From Yersinia enterocolitica (GTDB lineage: Bacteria; Pseudomonadota; Gammaproteobacteria; Enterobacterales; Enterobacteriaceae), in the NCBI GenBank assembly GCA_002082245.2, contig NBTC02000001.1, positions 1-64,000 of the forward strand: DNA of 64,000 bases, read 5' to 3'. The notes under the pieces are model-generated. The model did not search any database and was not told where the DNA came from. It saw nothing but the letters and a program-made list of their open reading frames with translations. The translations under genes and the position numbers were made by a program. Of the stretch, positions 39,367 through 50,021 are shown piece after piece. The first letter of the stretch is position 1, and each line of letters starts with the position of its first letter.

Positions 39367-39721
39367 ACACCTGTTCCTGGCCGTCAAACCCGTCGATATG
39401 CGCCGCGGGATCGACACACTGACGCAATACGTCCAAGAGACCCTCAACGCATCCTGGCACGAGGGGGCCGCCTTCGTCTTTGCCAACAAACCGAAAACGC
39501 GCATCAAGGTGCTCCGCTGGGATAAGCACGGGGTCTGGCTCTGTGCCCGGCGCCTGCACCAGGGGCACTTCATCTGGCCCCGAGCAAACGACATCGCGTG
39601 GTCTTTGACCCCAGACCAGTTTGAATGGCTGATCACGGGGATTGACTGGCAAAAAATGCACGGTCACGACCTGTCTCGCTGGGTGCACCCGCCAGAAAAT
39701 AAATCGGGCTCGTCTCAGTAA
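39353..39721 (+). CDS. tnpB: IS66 TnpB (Orf2)
   Basis: The start at 39353 (MLKPEHLFLAVKPVDMRRGI) lies inside the tnpA end. The 122-aa protein has the conserved TnpB signatures VDMRRGIDTL, RIKVLRWDKHGVWLCARRLH and LTPDQFEWLITGIDW. The role in transposition is essential but biochemically unclear in the family. Confidence 0.88.
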   Translation: MLKPEHLFLAVKPVDMRRGIDTLTQYVQETLNASWHEGAAFVFANKPKTRIKVLRWDKHGVWLCARRLHQGHFIWPRANDIAWSLTPDQFEWLITGIDWQKMHGHDLSRWVHPPENKSGSSQ

Positions 39722-39749
39722 AATAAAACACCTTACCCACTGATAATAA

Positions 39750-41333
39750 ATGGATATCCATGCTGTTGCGGGTATAATGGACAGCATGGATATCTCCGCT
39801 CTCTCGACCACAAATGACATCGACCAACTTCGCACTCTGGCTTTTACCATGGTGCAGTCACTCATGGCTCGAGATGCACTTATCCAGGAAAAAGAGCACC
39901 GTATCCGGTTGCTTGAAGAAGCATTGATGTTGGCGCGTCAACAGCGCTTCGGACGAAAAGGTGAAGCCCTCTCTGGGCTACAGCGTTCACTCTTTGAAGA
40001 AGACACTGACGCCGATATTGCCGCCGCTCAAACCCAGTTGGACGCTCTATTACCCAAAGACCGGTCAGATGAGGCTGAAAAGCGTTCAACGCCCGTCCGC
40101 AAACCGCTGGCAGAACACCTCCCTCATGTTGAGAAAGTGATGGCTCCCACATCAGACCACTGCCCTGATTGTGGGCATACGCTGCGCTTCATGCGTGATG
40201 AAATCAGCGAGCGGTTAGATTATATTCCGGCCCGCTTTGTCGTTAATCGTTATATCCGCCCCCAATACAGCTGTGATGGTTGTCAGACTGTGGTCTCTGC
40301 TTCCCTGCCTGCGACTCTCATCCCCAAAGGGCTACCTGAGGTCGGATTGGTCACACAGGTTGTGGTCAGCAAATACCGGGATTACCAACCGCTCTATCGT
40401 CAACACCCCATCTTTACCCGCAGTGGTGTGGACATCCCTGTCAGTACGCTGGCCGGTTGGGTCGGTACTGCGGGTGTTGCACTGGAGCCACTGGTTGCAT
40501 TGATGCGTCTGGAATTGCTGAAAAGAACGGTGTTACATGCCGATGAAACTCCGCTGCTGATACTGGATGCCAAACAGGGGGGCAAAGCCCGCAAAGGTTA
40601 TCTGTGGGCCTACGTCAGTGGGGAAAAGACGGGACCCGCCATCGTCTGCTTCGACAGCCAACCCGGGCGAGCAGCGAAATATCCACAAGCGTACCTGAGC
40701 GGCTGGCGTGGTAATCTGGTGAGCGACGGCTACGCCGCCTATCATCCCCTGAACAATGGGGGTGAAGTCGTCAACGTGGCCTGCTGGGCGCATGTGCGGC
40801 GGGGCTTTGCGGACCTGTTCAAAGCGAATCAGGATCCGCGTGCAGAAACAGCCTTGAAGATGATTGGCCAGCTTTATAAGTTGGAAAAGAGTATCCGACA
40901 CCGACCGGTCGATAAAATTCGGCAGTGGCGACAACGGTACTCGAAGCCCAGGCTGGAGGCCTTGTGGGTCTGGCTGGCGTGCCAGGTTAAAGCTTGTGCG
41001 CCGGGTTCGGCGTTATATAAAGCTATCCAATATGCGCTGAATCACAAAATCGCACTTTGCCGGTTCGTGGATGATGGCGAATTACCGCTGGACAACAACC
41101 GGTGTGAGCGCGCCATCAGGCCAGTGGTGATGGGGCGGTCGAACGGGCTGTTTGCGGGGTCATTGGCGGCGGGTCAACGCGCAGCCAACATCATGAGTCT
41201 GCTGGAAACCGCGCGGCTGAACGGTCTGGAGCCGTACGCGTGGTTGAAATCGGTGCTGACGCGTTTACCGGAATGGCCGGAAGAACGGCTGTACGAACTG
41301 TTACCCTTCGCAGAAAACACCTTCACGGACTAA
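39750..41333 (+). CDS. tnpC: IS66 transposase TnpC
   Basis: The protein is 527 aa, or 515 if it starts at Met 39786. It has an N-terminal coiled coil and HTH (ALMLARQQRFGRKGEAL), a zinc ribbon (DHCPDCGHTLRFM ... YSCDGCQT), and a DDE core: VLHADETPLLIL (Asp), VSDGYAAYHPLNNGG (Asp) and LDNNRCERAIRPVVMGR (Glu). It is intact. Confidence 0.92.
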   Translation: MDIHAVAGIMDSMDISALSTTNDIDQLRTLAFTMVQSLMARDALIQEKEHRIRLLEEALMLARQQRFGRKGEALSGLQRSLFEEDTDADIAAAQTQLDALLPKDRSDEAEKRSTPVRKPLAEHLPHVEKVMAPTSDHCPDCGHTLRFMRDEISERLDYIPARFVVNRYIRPQYSCDGCQTVVSASLPATLIPKGLPEVGLVTQVVVSKYRDYQPLYRQHPIFTRSGVDIPVSTLAGWVGTAGVALEPLVALMRLELLKRTVLHADETPLLILDAKQGGKARKGYLWAYVSGEKTGPAIVCFDSQPGRAAKYPQAYLSGWRGNLVSDGYAAYHPLNNGGEVVNVACWAHVRRGFADLFKANQDPRAETALKMIGQLYKLEKSIRHRPVDKIRQWRQRYSKPRLEALWVWLACQVKACAPGSALYKAIQYALNHKIALCRFVDDGELPLDNNRCERAIRPVVMGRSNGLFAGSLAAGQRAANIMSLLETARLNGLEPYAWLKSVLTRLPEWPEERLYELLPFAENTFTD

Positions 41334-41393
41334 CCGATTCTGTGTCATGCAGAACCAACCTCTTACGTCAATGTGAGTTCACCGTAGTATTAC

Positions 41394-41665
41394 ACACTTT
41401 TTCATGCTCTCGAGGACGGAGGGCAGTCCGGGGGGATTATATTTATTTTTTATCTGGGAAGGCCAGTGCTTGAAGGTCCCCTCGCTGATCCCCTGAGATT
41501 GACAGTACTGACGGCGAGTCAGCCCGCTGGCCCGCCATGCCTCAAGGTGGTATATTTTACACTCAGGGGTATAGTGTTTAGGCATTTTACTTCTCCGTCT
41601 GATGAACATAACGGCATGTTACCCAGACGAAAATTAATTGGAATGTGAGTTCACCGTAGTATTAC
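41394..41665 (-). pseudogene. ISKra4 end scrap and truncated inverted IS66 tnpA
   Basis: 41394-41411 reads ACACTTTTTCATGCTCTC, the terminus of the ISKra4-type transposon seen at 56388. After it, a minus-strand IS66 fragment runs to its own end at 41665 and contains the first ~65 codons of tnpA, cut off after GLPSVL. Confidence 0.7.
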
Positions 41666-41759
41666 TAATCTATTATACTTAAGCTAAATTTAAGCTCAGT
41701 CGGCATCAAAAGCATCCAACTGCCCCACGGTTAGCATACAGGTAGCTTAAGGAGAATGA

Positions 41760-41882
41760 ATGAAGACTTATTTAATCCCCATTATCCTGATATTGCTGGC
41801 TATTATAGGGCTTATATATGCTTTTTATATGTCAGGATGGTTAATACAATTGTGCAAAGATATCTGCCCATATATAGACTAA
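41760..41882 (+). CDS. Small single-span membrane protein (40 aa)
   Basis: ATG 41760 follows AAGGAG at 41749-41754 with a 5-base gap. The product MKTYLIPIILILLAIIGLIY continues AFYMSGWLIQLCKDICPYID. It has one strongly hydrophobic helix (about residues 4-24) and a short polar tail with two Cys. A 61-aa frame in another register overlaps it but lacks such a site. Small plasmid membrane peptides include type I toxins, but nothing here proves that role. Confidence 0.5.
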   Translation: MKTYLIPIILILLAIIGLIYAFYMSGWLIQLCKDICPYID

Positions 41883-41976
41883 CCCACCGCCAGTCCATCG
41901 AGCTGGAAAAATATATTGTCTCGCTAAAGTGGGAGAGATAACCGGTAACTTGCGTCACCGGATATCCTGGTGTGGC

Positions 41977-42240
41977 TTACTTCACTTTGTGGTTCGGGTT
42001 GCCCTGTGCCGATGGCGAAGCTTCATTCCGCAGTCTCTCGTCATGCTTCACGCCATCGTCGGTGGCTTTGTGTGATTTCCCCTTCTCCGATGCCACGTCA
42101 TGTTTCACCGCCATGTCGTCAGATTGCATCGCCACCGGGTGGGTCACCTTTTGTCCGTGGGCGCTGTCAGCCGCCACGCCCACGAAAGACGTCAACCCCA
42201 GTGCCAGTACTGATACCGCTAATAGTGTTTTCATCATCAT
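41977..42240 (-). CDS. Small exported His-rich protein, unknown function
   Basis: A clear signal peptide (MMMKTLLAVSVLALGLTSFV, cleavage near VAA-DSAHG) is followed by ~60 polar residues rich in His, Lys and Asp (HPVAMQSDDMAVKHDVASEK). GTGAGG lies just upstream of a run of ATG codons (42246-42232), so the exact start within that run is uncertain. It is encoded in the same direction as, and about 70 bp downstream of, the split autotransporter, possibly in one transcription unit. Confidence 0.65.
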   Translation of the reverse strand: MMMKTLLAVSVLALGLTSFVGVAADSAHGQKVTHPVAMQSDDMAVKHDVASEKGKSHKATDDGVKHDERLRNEASPSAQGNPNHKVK

Positions 42241-42311
42241 AGTCATCCTCACTGTTGATTGTATTCCCCCGACAAAAGACCTGAAGACCCCTTGTCGGGG
42301 GGGACGGTTCG

Positions 42312-44638
42312 TCAGAAGATAACCTTCACGCCCAACATCACCGCCGTGTCACTGTAGCCTTTGTCGCCAATTTGCTGGCTCACATTGCCCCACAGGTTCA
42401 CCCGTTTGTTCAACTGACCTTCAACCCCGGTTTTCAGCTCGGCAATGTTGCCCGCACCGGCCTGCGTCACCGTCACGCCGTCCATCTGTGTGCCGAAGTC
42501 TTCGGTGTTGTGCACCCAGTTCGCCTCGATAAACGGCTGGAATACCCGGTCTTTGCCTTTGTCCTGGGCACTGGACCCGTTCATAAAGGCTTTCACCCCC
42601 AGACGCGTCTGGATATTGCCATCGCCTTTGCCCGACACCTGCGTGCCATTGGCTTCTTTATGTTCATCGGCTTTCACGCCCATCCAGGTCACCTGCGCCT
42701 GTGGCTGGATAAAGACCTTCGCATTCTTGGCCGCATTCTCACCCACCTTCAGGGTGTAGCCACTTTCCACCGAGGCGGTCACCCCTTTAGATTGGTAATG
42801 CTCACTCGCCAGACCCTGACCGCTCACGCTGTTGTCAAACCAGCTGTATTGCGCCCAGCCATCGACATACAGGCCCGTCTGGTCGGCGTCATTCGCCTGC
42901 CAGGTACCGTACATCCCCAGGCTGTAGCCGTCCACCGACGCATCCGCCCGGTAACCGGTCACCCGCGAATCGGTTTTGCTCTGGCTGTTGCCGTACCCGC
43001 CCATCACCCCGAGGTGAAAGCGGCTCTGGTCCGTCGTCCACTGCGCGATATCCCCGCCCAGTTGCATCACATAGCGGTTGCTCTGGGTGCCCAGTTGGTC
43101 ACGGCTGTCACGGAAACGGTTATGCCCGCCTTCGTTACGCAGCCACAGGCTGGTGACCTTCTGCTCCCCGGTCAGGGCATCAATGTATTGGGTTTCCCCC
43201 AACCGGTCGTGCAGGCGGGTGGCAAACAGGGTATTGGCCGCCGCCAGGTTGGCGATATAGCCGCTGGCTTCCGGCCGCTCTATCGGCACCACCGGATTGA
43301 CCGGGTCGTCAGGGTTGACGGGGTCTACCGGGTCTACCGGGTCTACCGGGTCGGGTGGTGTCGGGTCTACCGGGTCCGGTGACAGGCTGCTACTCAGCAC
43401 CCAGTTATTGGTCTGAGCACCGGCACCGCGACCGAGGAAGTAATCATAGGCCCCAGCCACAATACGCCCAACTTGGGTAAATACCCCCTCAGAAGTACCC
43501 GCCACTGTGATTAACTCAATACCGTTAAGGGTCTGACCGCCACCACCCAGCGTGTTGTTCACCTGAACACGGGTGGTCCCGGAAGTGTTCCCCTCAACAA
43601 CCAACTGGTCGGTCACGGAGTTATCCTCCCCCAGGACGGTATTCATCTGGAGGAGTCCGTTGTTGCCAATGTAATCACCAGTGAGGGTCAGGATATTGCC
43701 ACCGCTGCCGCCGAAGTTAACCACCCCGGCATGATTGAGTGACGCGAGGGTTTGACGGTAACCATCAAGGTCCAGTGTTCCCCCCGCCTCAGTGAGGTAA
43801 TGCGAGGCGGTGCTGAATACCTGGTCGCCCCCCGCTTTGAGGGTCCCGCCCTTAACGGTGGTGTCGCCGGTGTAGCTATAGGTGCGGTCGGCAGACAACA
43901 GCAGGGTATGCGGGCTGTTTTGCGTCAGGCTGCCAGTCCCCCCCAGATTGAAATCCAGGGTATAATCGGCACTGCGCTGGAAGACCAGCTCACTCTGGTT
44001 TTGCAAGGCCTCTGTTGTGTCACCATGAAAATGAATGTCACCGGTACCATTCACCACCGTCTGGCCGGTCAATACGCCGCCTATTTCAACCATTAAAACG
44101 CCACCACTATTAATAGTGGTGTTGTTGGCAATCCCGCCATTATCGACAGTCTGGCTCCCACCATAAATGGTGGTGCCGTTGGCGGTGCCACCGGAACGGA
44201 CCTTCTGCCATCCCATAGTAAGGGTGGTGCTGTTGGCGATGCCTCCATTATTGACATGCTGAGTTCCATTCTGAAAAAACGCGCGGTTGGCGGTACCACC
44301 ACTATTGACAATCTGCTCTCCTTCATAGACGTAGGTGCCGTTGGCGGTACCGCCATCATTGACATTCTGAGTCCCACCATCACTAATGGTGGTGCCGTTG
44401 GCGGTACCGCCATCATTGACAATCTGCTCTCCACCACTGATGGTGGTGCCGTTGGTGGTTCCTCCAGCCTCGACAGTCTGCCCCCCATAATTAATGATAG
44501 TGTCGTTGGCCGTGCCGCCAGTATGAACCCGCTGATTTTCGCCCTCATTCAAGACTTCTCCCTCCACCACGACCCCCTCTCCGGAAACATCCTCTGTGTA
44601 TGCAAATACCGACGGGGCAACGGAAAAGCTGCAGGCAA
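42312..44638 (-). pseudogene. Second AIDA-like autotransporter, main part (5' end displaced by IS91 unit)
   Basis: The frame continues open upstream of the nominal GTG 44570 to the unit boundary and reads LACSFSVAPSVFAYTEDVSG, the second half of a signal peptide. The passenger has ~10 tandem repeats of about 19-20 aa built on NGTTISGGEQIVNDGGTA, then PATR-like beta-helix units, a DPV-rich Pro linker (DPVDPVDPVDPVNPDDPVNP), and an autotransporter barrel ending LGVKVIF. Joining to 49157-49247 restores an 805-aa protein in frame. The barrel closely matches that of the cargo autotransporter, so the two share recent ancestry. The insertion leaves it without a start and signal sequence. Confidence 0.85.
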
Positions 44639-45165
44639 GAACAATAGCCCGCCTGCAGCGGGAGCTAAGTCTCTGCTGGAGTGTGATTTTCCTTTACCAT
44701 CATAACTTACTCTAATCTATGTACATTCCTTGTCCAGCAAGTATCCTCTTTCAGATTGATATTGACTGGTGTCAGTTATTCGATAATCACTGCAAACCAT
44801 CCCCTAATAACCTAACTGGCCATCGACAATGTGATTGCCAGTGTCTTGTGGGACATCCGTAGGGGTTTTAACTGGATAGAAGTTGTATTTGAACAGATGT
44901 AAATCAATAACCATACCTCCCCATTTTGCTACTGTTAGAATGGCTAAAAGGTATCCAACAGCCTAACCATTTGTTGTTTATAGAATTCCTATTACAATTG
45001 ATATGTTTACCACAATCATCAGGTCGGAAAACGGTTAATACAGATGTTAAAATGACATATCCATTAATGAGTTAAAGTGAATCAAACCCAATAAACCCCT
45101 CTTCTATTCATTCAGTTTAAAATGAAAATATAAAAAGCACTTAGCTCCCACAGGAAAAACTTCAC

Positions 45166-47694
45166 ATGAAAATAGACTCCTTATATCTAATCGTGGTGTC
45201 GATGAGTTTACTTTTAACTCCCGTAACTTATGCCGCACTGACTAATATTGATGGTGGTCAGATTGTCACAGTTCCTGGAACTCAAACATCACCGTGGGAT
45301 GAGTTCAGCCTCGCCGTTGGCTACTCCAGCACAGGTACACTAAATATTAGTAATAGCGGTGTAGTTAACAATTCTTTTGGTTATATCGGTGAGAATGCAG
45401 GTTCCATTGGCATTGCAAATGTGTCGGGTGCAGGATCGCAGTGGACCCAAACTATTTTTTCTGTTGGGACTGGCGGGCACGGCACACTCACCATTAGTGA
45501 TGGAGGCATCGTTAACAATTCTTTTGGTTATATCGGTGAGAATGCGGGTTCAATTGGCATTGTTGAGGTATCTGATGCGGGTTCACAGTGGAACAGCACC
45601 CAAGGCCTTTTTGTTGGAGATTCAGGCAATGCTATGCTCACCATCCGTGATGGCGGTGTTGTTACCAGCGTAACAGGGTTTATCGGCAATAGTATCGGTT
45701 CATCGGGTATTGTTGAGGTTTCAGGCTTAGGGGCTGAGTGGAATAATACCACAGGACTCACTATTGGTCGTACTGGTAACGGCACTCTCACTATCCGCGA
45801 GGGTGGGAAGGCTAATAATACAAACAGCTATATTGGCAGGGCTGCTGGGGCCACGGGTATTGTTGACGTAATAGGGGCAGGTTCTCAGTGGAATAACAGT
45901 TCCACTCTTTCTATTGCTGAATCCGGCAACGGCACGTTGACCATTGCTGATGAAGCAACAGTTTCGGCAAGTTCAGTCACTATTGCTTCAAATGCAGCCT
46001 CCAGTGGTACCTTGAATATCGGCAATGGTAATTTGGCCGGCACCCTCAATACCGCGAGTATTACCGGAGGGGCAGGGGCGGCAATAATCAATTTTAATCA
46101 TATCGATAATATTGATTTTTCACCACAGATGTCCGGTTCATTGACCGTCAATAAAATTAATAACGGCATTACTACGCTGACAGCGGTCAATAGTTACACC
46201 GGCATTACTACCGTAAGTGCTGGAGCATTGCGAGCCGGGACCGCTGGTGCATTCAGTAACCAGTCAGATTTTGTCACTGAAGCCAGTGGACGACTGGATT
46301 TAGCCGGATATGACCAAATTATCGCCAGCCTGAATAACGCCGGAGTGGTCAGCTTTAATGGTGTTCCAGGTGCAGTGCTGACCATTACAGGGGATTATAT
46401 GGGTAATAATGGCTTGCTGAGTTTCAATACAGCTTTGCATGATGATAATTCCACAACCGACAGATTGGTTGTGGAAGGAAATACATCCGGTACAACACAA
46501 GTCAGTATCACCAATGCAGGTGGCGGCGGCGCAGCCACTCTGAACGGCATTGAGTTAATACAAGTGAATGGCTTATCGGAGGGGGAATTTATTAAAAACG
46601 GCAGGATTGTAGCCGGTGCATATGACTATTCATTAGCCCGCGGAGTGGGTTCCAATGCGGCTAACTGGTATTTGACCAGCACAGAAACACCGACCATTCA
46701 AGAACCTGGAGCTCCCATGATCGAGCGCCCGGAGGCAGGGGGCTATACAGCTAACCTGGCGGTCGCTAACACTATGTTCGTAACACGTTTGCACGACCGT
46801 CTGGGGGAAACCCAGTATATTGATGCACAAACCGGTGAAAAGAAAGTCACCAGTCTGTGGTTACGTAACGAGGGGGGCCATAACCGGTCACGTGATTCTC
46901 AGGATCAACTGAGGACACAATCTAACCGTTATGTCCTGCAACTGGGGGGTGACATTGCTCAGTGGAGTCATAACGAGAGAGACCGTTTTCATCTGGGGAT
47001 AATGGCCGGTTACGGTAACAGCAAAAGTAAAACTGAATCTCGCTTGTCAGATTACAGTGCCCGTGCGTCAGTAGACGGCTACAGCACCGGCGTATACGGG
47101 ACCTGGTATGCGAACGATACCGATAAGTCGGGCTGGTATGCGGACAGTTGGGCGCAATACAGCTGGTTTAATAACACCGTTAACGGTCAAAATTTAGTGA
47201 CTGAAGAGTACCAATCCCACGGTCTGACGGCTTCTGTAGAAAGTGGTTATACCTTTAACATCGGTGAAAATACGGTTAAAAATGCCCAGTACTTCATTCA
47301 GCCAAAAGCTCAGGTGACCTGGATGGGAGTGAAAGCCGATAACCATAAAGAAGCCAATGGCACGAATATTTCTGGCGACGGTGAGGGAAATATCCAGACC
47401 CGCCTGGGCGTGAAAGCCTTTATGAGTGGTTATGCTGAGCAGGATAAAGGTAAAGACCGTGTATTCCAGCCGTTTATTGAAGCCAACTGGATACATAACA
47501 CCCGGGATTTCGGCACCAATATGGACGGTATCACCGTGAAACAAGACGGCGCAGCCAATATTGCCGAGTTGAAGATGGGTATCGAAGGTCAGATTAATAA
47601 ACAAGTCAATCTGTGGGGCAACGTGGGCCAGCAAATTGGTAACAAAGGCTACAGCGATACTGCGGCGATGTTAGGGGTTAAATACAACTTCTAG
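45166..47694 (+). CDS. AIDA-like autotransporter, copy 2
   Basis: Identical in all 842 residues to the product of 12082-14610. It has a signal peptide, GTLTIS/GYIG/GSQW repeats in the passenger, and a C-terminal barrel ending LGVKYNF. In this location it lies beside and opposite to the autotransporter it disrupts. Having two copies in one molecule allows homologous recombination that could delete or invert intervening DNA according to orientation; both copies are in the same orientation here. Confidence 0.88.
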   Translation: MKIDSLYLIVVSMSLLLTPVTYAALTNIDGGQIVTVPGTQTSPWDEFSLAVGYSSTGTLNISNSGVVNNSFGYIGENAGSIGIANVSGAGSQWTQTIFSVGTGGHGTLTISDGGIVNNSFGYIGENAGSIGIVEVSDAGSQWNSTQGLFVGDSGNAMLTIRDGGVVTSVTGFIGNSIGSSGIVEVSGLGAEWNNTTGLTIGRTGNGTLTIREGGKANNTNSYIGRAAGATGIVDVIGAGSQWNNSSTLSIAESGNGTLTIADEATVSASSVTIASNAASSGTLNIGNGNLAGTLNTASITGGAGAAIINFNHIDNIDFSPQMSGSLTVNKINNGITTLTAVNSYTGITTVSAGALRAGTAGAFSNQSDFVTEASGRLDLAGYDQIIASLNNAGVVSFNGVPGAVLTITGDYMGNNGLLSFNTALHDDNSTTDRLVVEGNTSGTTQVSITNAGGGGAATLNGIELIQVNGLSEGEFIKNGRIVAGAYDYSLARGVGSNAANWYLTSTETPTIQEPGAPMIERPEAGGYTANLAVANTMFVTRLHDRLGETQYIDAQTGEKKVTSLWLRNEGGHNRSRDSQDQLRTQSNRYVLQLGGDIAQWSHNERDRFHLGIMAGYGNSKSKTESRLSDYSARASVDGYSTGVYGTWYANDTDKSGWYADSWAQYSWFNNTVNGQNLVTEEYQSHGLTASVESGYTFNIGENTVKNAQYFIQPKAQVTWMGVKADNHKEANGTNISGDGEGNIQTRLGVKAFMSGYAEQDKGKDRVFQPFIEANWIHNTRDFGTNMDGITVKQDGAANIAELKMGIEGQINKQVNLWGNVGQQIGNKGYSDTAAMLGVKYNF

Positions 47695-47796
47695 AATTAG
47701 TCATCGATATCAATAGATTTCACCTTCGATGTGAGCGTGGCTGCAGCGCGGCTACGTCACTTTCCCTGTGTTTTTCTAAATTTTATACTCCCCTAC

Positions 47797-49002
47797 ATGT
47801 ATATCCCGCGCCCCGTAAAACTCCTCTTCCAGATTGATGATGGCTGGGGCCAGTTACTGGCTAAACACGGCCATACCGTCCCCGAATGGACCAAACTGGT
47901 CATCGAGCGGATGCTCGCCTGCGGGACCGGTGCCATGGGCGTTCGCCGATATTGTTGTGCTTCGGCTCACTGCTCTCACACTAAATACTTCTGCCAAAGT
48001 TGTAAAAGCAAAGGCTGCAGTGCCTGTGGCATGAAAGCCACCGAGCAATGGATTGCTGAGCAACAGCATGTTCTCCCCGACTGCGAATGGCAGCACATTA
48101 CCTTCACCCTGCCCGATAAACTTTGGCCTGCCTTTACCAACAACTGGCCCTTGCTCAATAAACTTTTCGCCTGTGCCGCCAATACCCTGCTCAAATGGGC
48201 CAAAAAACTCGGTATCGAGATAGGTTTGTTTGTGGCCCTGCATACCTACGGTCGACAACTCAATCAGCATCCCCACATTCATCTGTCCGTCACTCGCGGA
48301 GGACTGTGTCTCAAACACGGCGTCTGGCGACCGGTTTACTTTAAAAAGAAAATTGTTGAGCTCTATTGGCGGCAGGCCGTCATTACCCTGTTACGGGGAA
48401 GTTACGCCAAGCTCGATTTACCTGCCGCCGGCTATCAACACATCCGGGACTATCGGGAGTGGTGCCAGTCGCTTGAGGTGCAGTTTCAGCGGCGCTGGAA
48501 AATCCACTTTGCCAAAAAGACCAAACACGCCCGGCAAAACGTGAATTATCTGGGGCGCTATCTGAAACGGCCGCCAATTGCTGCCTCAAAGCTGCGCCAT
48601 TACAACGGCGGAGCCGTTGTTCATCATTACTATGACCACCGGACTCAGCGGCACTGCACGCAACGACTCAGCCAGGAAGAGATGTTATGGCGCTATATCA
48701 GCCATATCCCGTCACGCCATTTTAAAATGGTGAGGTATTACGGTTTCCTGGCCAACCGGAAACGGGGGGAGTTATTGCCTAAAGTCTATACCGCACTGGG
48801 GATTGAAATGAAGAAAAAACCGCAGAAACCGGGCTTTGCGTCTCTGATGAAACAATTTACCAATGTAGATCCTTACCAGTGCGTGTTGTGTGGCAGCCGG
48901 ATGGTTTTTAACAGTGCGGAGGCTGGTATCCGGGCAGAAGAGTTGTTGGCGCGACGTCGGCAGGAGTTCAAAACAGAGCAATGGTTACGGCAGGCTGCAT
49001 AG
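47797..49002 (+). CDS. IS91-family HUH/Y2 transposase, copy 2
   Basis: Identical to the 401-aa protein at 14713-15918, with the HUH motif (QHPHIHLSVTRGG) and both tyrosines (NYLGRYLKR) preserved. It could act in trans on both unit copies and on the partial IS91 copies in the window. Confidence 0.9.
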   Translation: MYIPRPVKLLFQIDDGWGQLLAKHGHTVPEWTKLVIERMLACGTGAMGVRRYCCASAHCSHTKYFCQSCKSKGCSACGMKATEQWIAEQQHVLPDCEWQHITFTLPDKLWPAFTNNWPLLNKLFACAANTLLKWAKKLGIEIGLFVALHTYGRQLNQHPHIHLSVTRGGLCLKHGVWRPVYFKKKIVELYWRQAVITLLRGSYAKLDLPAAGYQHIRDYREWCQSLEVQFQRRWKIHFAKKTKHARQNVNYLGRYLKRPPIAASKLRHYNGGAVVHHYYDHRTQRHCTQRLSQEEMLWRYISHIPSRHFKMVRYYGFLANRKRGELLPKVYTALGIEMKKKPQKPGFASLMKQFTNVDPYQCVLCGSRMVFNSAEAGIRAEELLARRRQEFKTEQWLRQAA

Positions 49003-49156
49003 GGAAGATCTGCCGGAAATTTGGATTTCGCATCAAACCGGTATTTATTTTAATCAATCGTCAACTTCGCACTGACTGAGCGAATGAAACTCATGGTCCT
49101 GTCACTCTATTTTGCCTCTGACCTAAGGAAAAAAAGGGATCCAACTTCCTAACCAT

Positions 49157-49247
49157 GAACGATGAGGGCCGACAGTGGGGTGCGGGAAAATAGCGGGTGG
49201 TCGCCATCAGGGCGGCGCTTATACCGCTCGGGTGTAGAAATTGTCAT
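49157..49247 (-). pseudogene. 5' end of the split autotransporter gene
   Basis: ATG at 49247 (complement), with GGAG 8 bases upstream, opens MTISTPERYKRRPDGDHPLF then SRTPLSALIV and meets the IS91 unit at GAAC. The next codons, L-A-C-S-F-S-V-A-P-S-V-F-A, are found at 44638 on the other side of the unit, in frame. The joined product begins with a basic n-region and a typical hydrophobic core ending at SVFA. Confidence 0.8.
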
Positions 49248-50021
49248 ACATCATTCTCCAGTAAAAAATAATCTATGCCGTAGTCAGGCGTGTCTCCTGT
49301 GGAAACGGGCATAATGGGGCTGTTCGAACCATAAAGACGGTTGCCGTCATCACGGTATAAAAGGGCAGGACGCAAAGCGGCTGATGGAGGCATCTGCTCA
49401 CCGGTAAAATCAGGGGCAACCGTCTCTTTCCTGCCTGATAGTGAAGGTGTTCTTCGCTCTGCGGATAAATAAAGGAAATCGTTTATGTTGAGTATTAATA
49501 TATAAAAATACGCAGTAACGAACCCGGAACTATCAAAAATAGCTCATGGCATAAAAGATAAAATAAATATCGGCAGTTGTATTAAATAAATGTTAATGAA
49601 TTGAGGTGGTGGTTACATATGATTTTCACACGCTATTTCACCTATTCTTTTGATGATAAATAACCTATCAGAACAATCCCAACCACGTCGAGGGGATATA
49701 CAAATCATTAATCTTCTTGTGGGAAACTGAATAAAGTATATCAATAGCGACAGTAATCTCGTTAATAGAGAAAATAATGAGAAAAATTCTTTACGTATTT
49801 GTTATTACCTGTCTGTATATGTTGTCCATATAAGCTATATTGAAAGAAATACGGGGTGTATAAATGATTAAATAATACCTGTTCTCATATTTGTTTGCCC
49901 TTTATAATAAGGGTATCACCCTAAAGAATAATGAGATGTCACGGACATCATTACCGGGTCATCCTACGCCATTAAGACCGTGTTAACCGCCCCCACCGCA
50001 GTTGAAAGAGCTGCAGTAAAA
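49248..50021. other. Gene-free region upstream of the split autotransporter
   Basis: About 770 bp with no supported open frame; AT-rich from 49490 on. It presumably contained the native promoter of the autotransporter. Confidence 0.4.

Larger units (their letters stand above)
38969..41393 (+). mobile_element. IS66-family insertion sequence (complete)
   Basis: Inverted ends GTAATACTACGGTGAACTCA lie at 38969 and, complemented, end at 41393. It contains tnpA, tnpB and tnpC in order, 2425 bp, as for a full IS66. Related fragments occur at 41394-41665 and 61968-62438. Confidence 0.9.
44643..49160 (+). mobile_element. IS91-type unit carrying an autotransporter, copy 2
   Basis: Content and order are the same as 11559-16076: hairpin end, degraded transposase 5' fragment (to about 44880), gene-free autotransporter leader, autotransporter, IS91 transposase, right end CTTCCTAACCAT. 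I see no base differences over the parts compared and the encoded proteins are identical, so the duplication is recent. GAAC flanks both ends (44639-44642 and 49157-49160). Confidence 0.88.

Noticed and set aside
42372..43382. 336-aa plus-strand open frame opposite the autotransporter
   Set aside because: It is the antisense of the conserved barrel and linker; its His/Val/Arg-rich composition is that of a mirror frame, and it has no family motif.
44100..44560. ~60-bp tandem repeats considered as an intergenic array
   Set aside because: They are the in-frame NGTTI..GGEQIVN..GGTA repeats of the autotransporter passenger.
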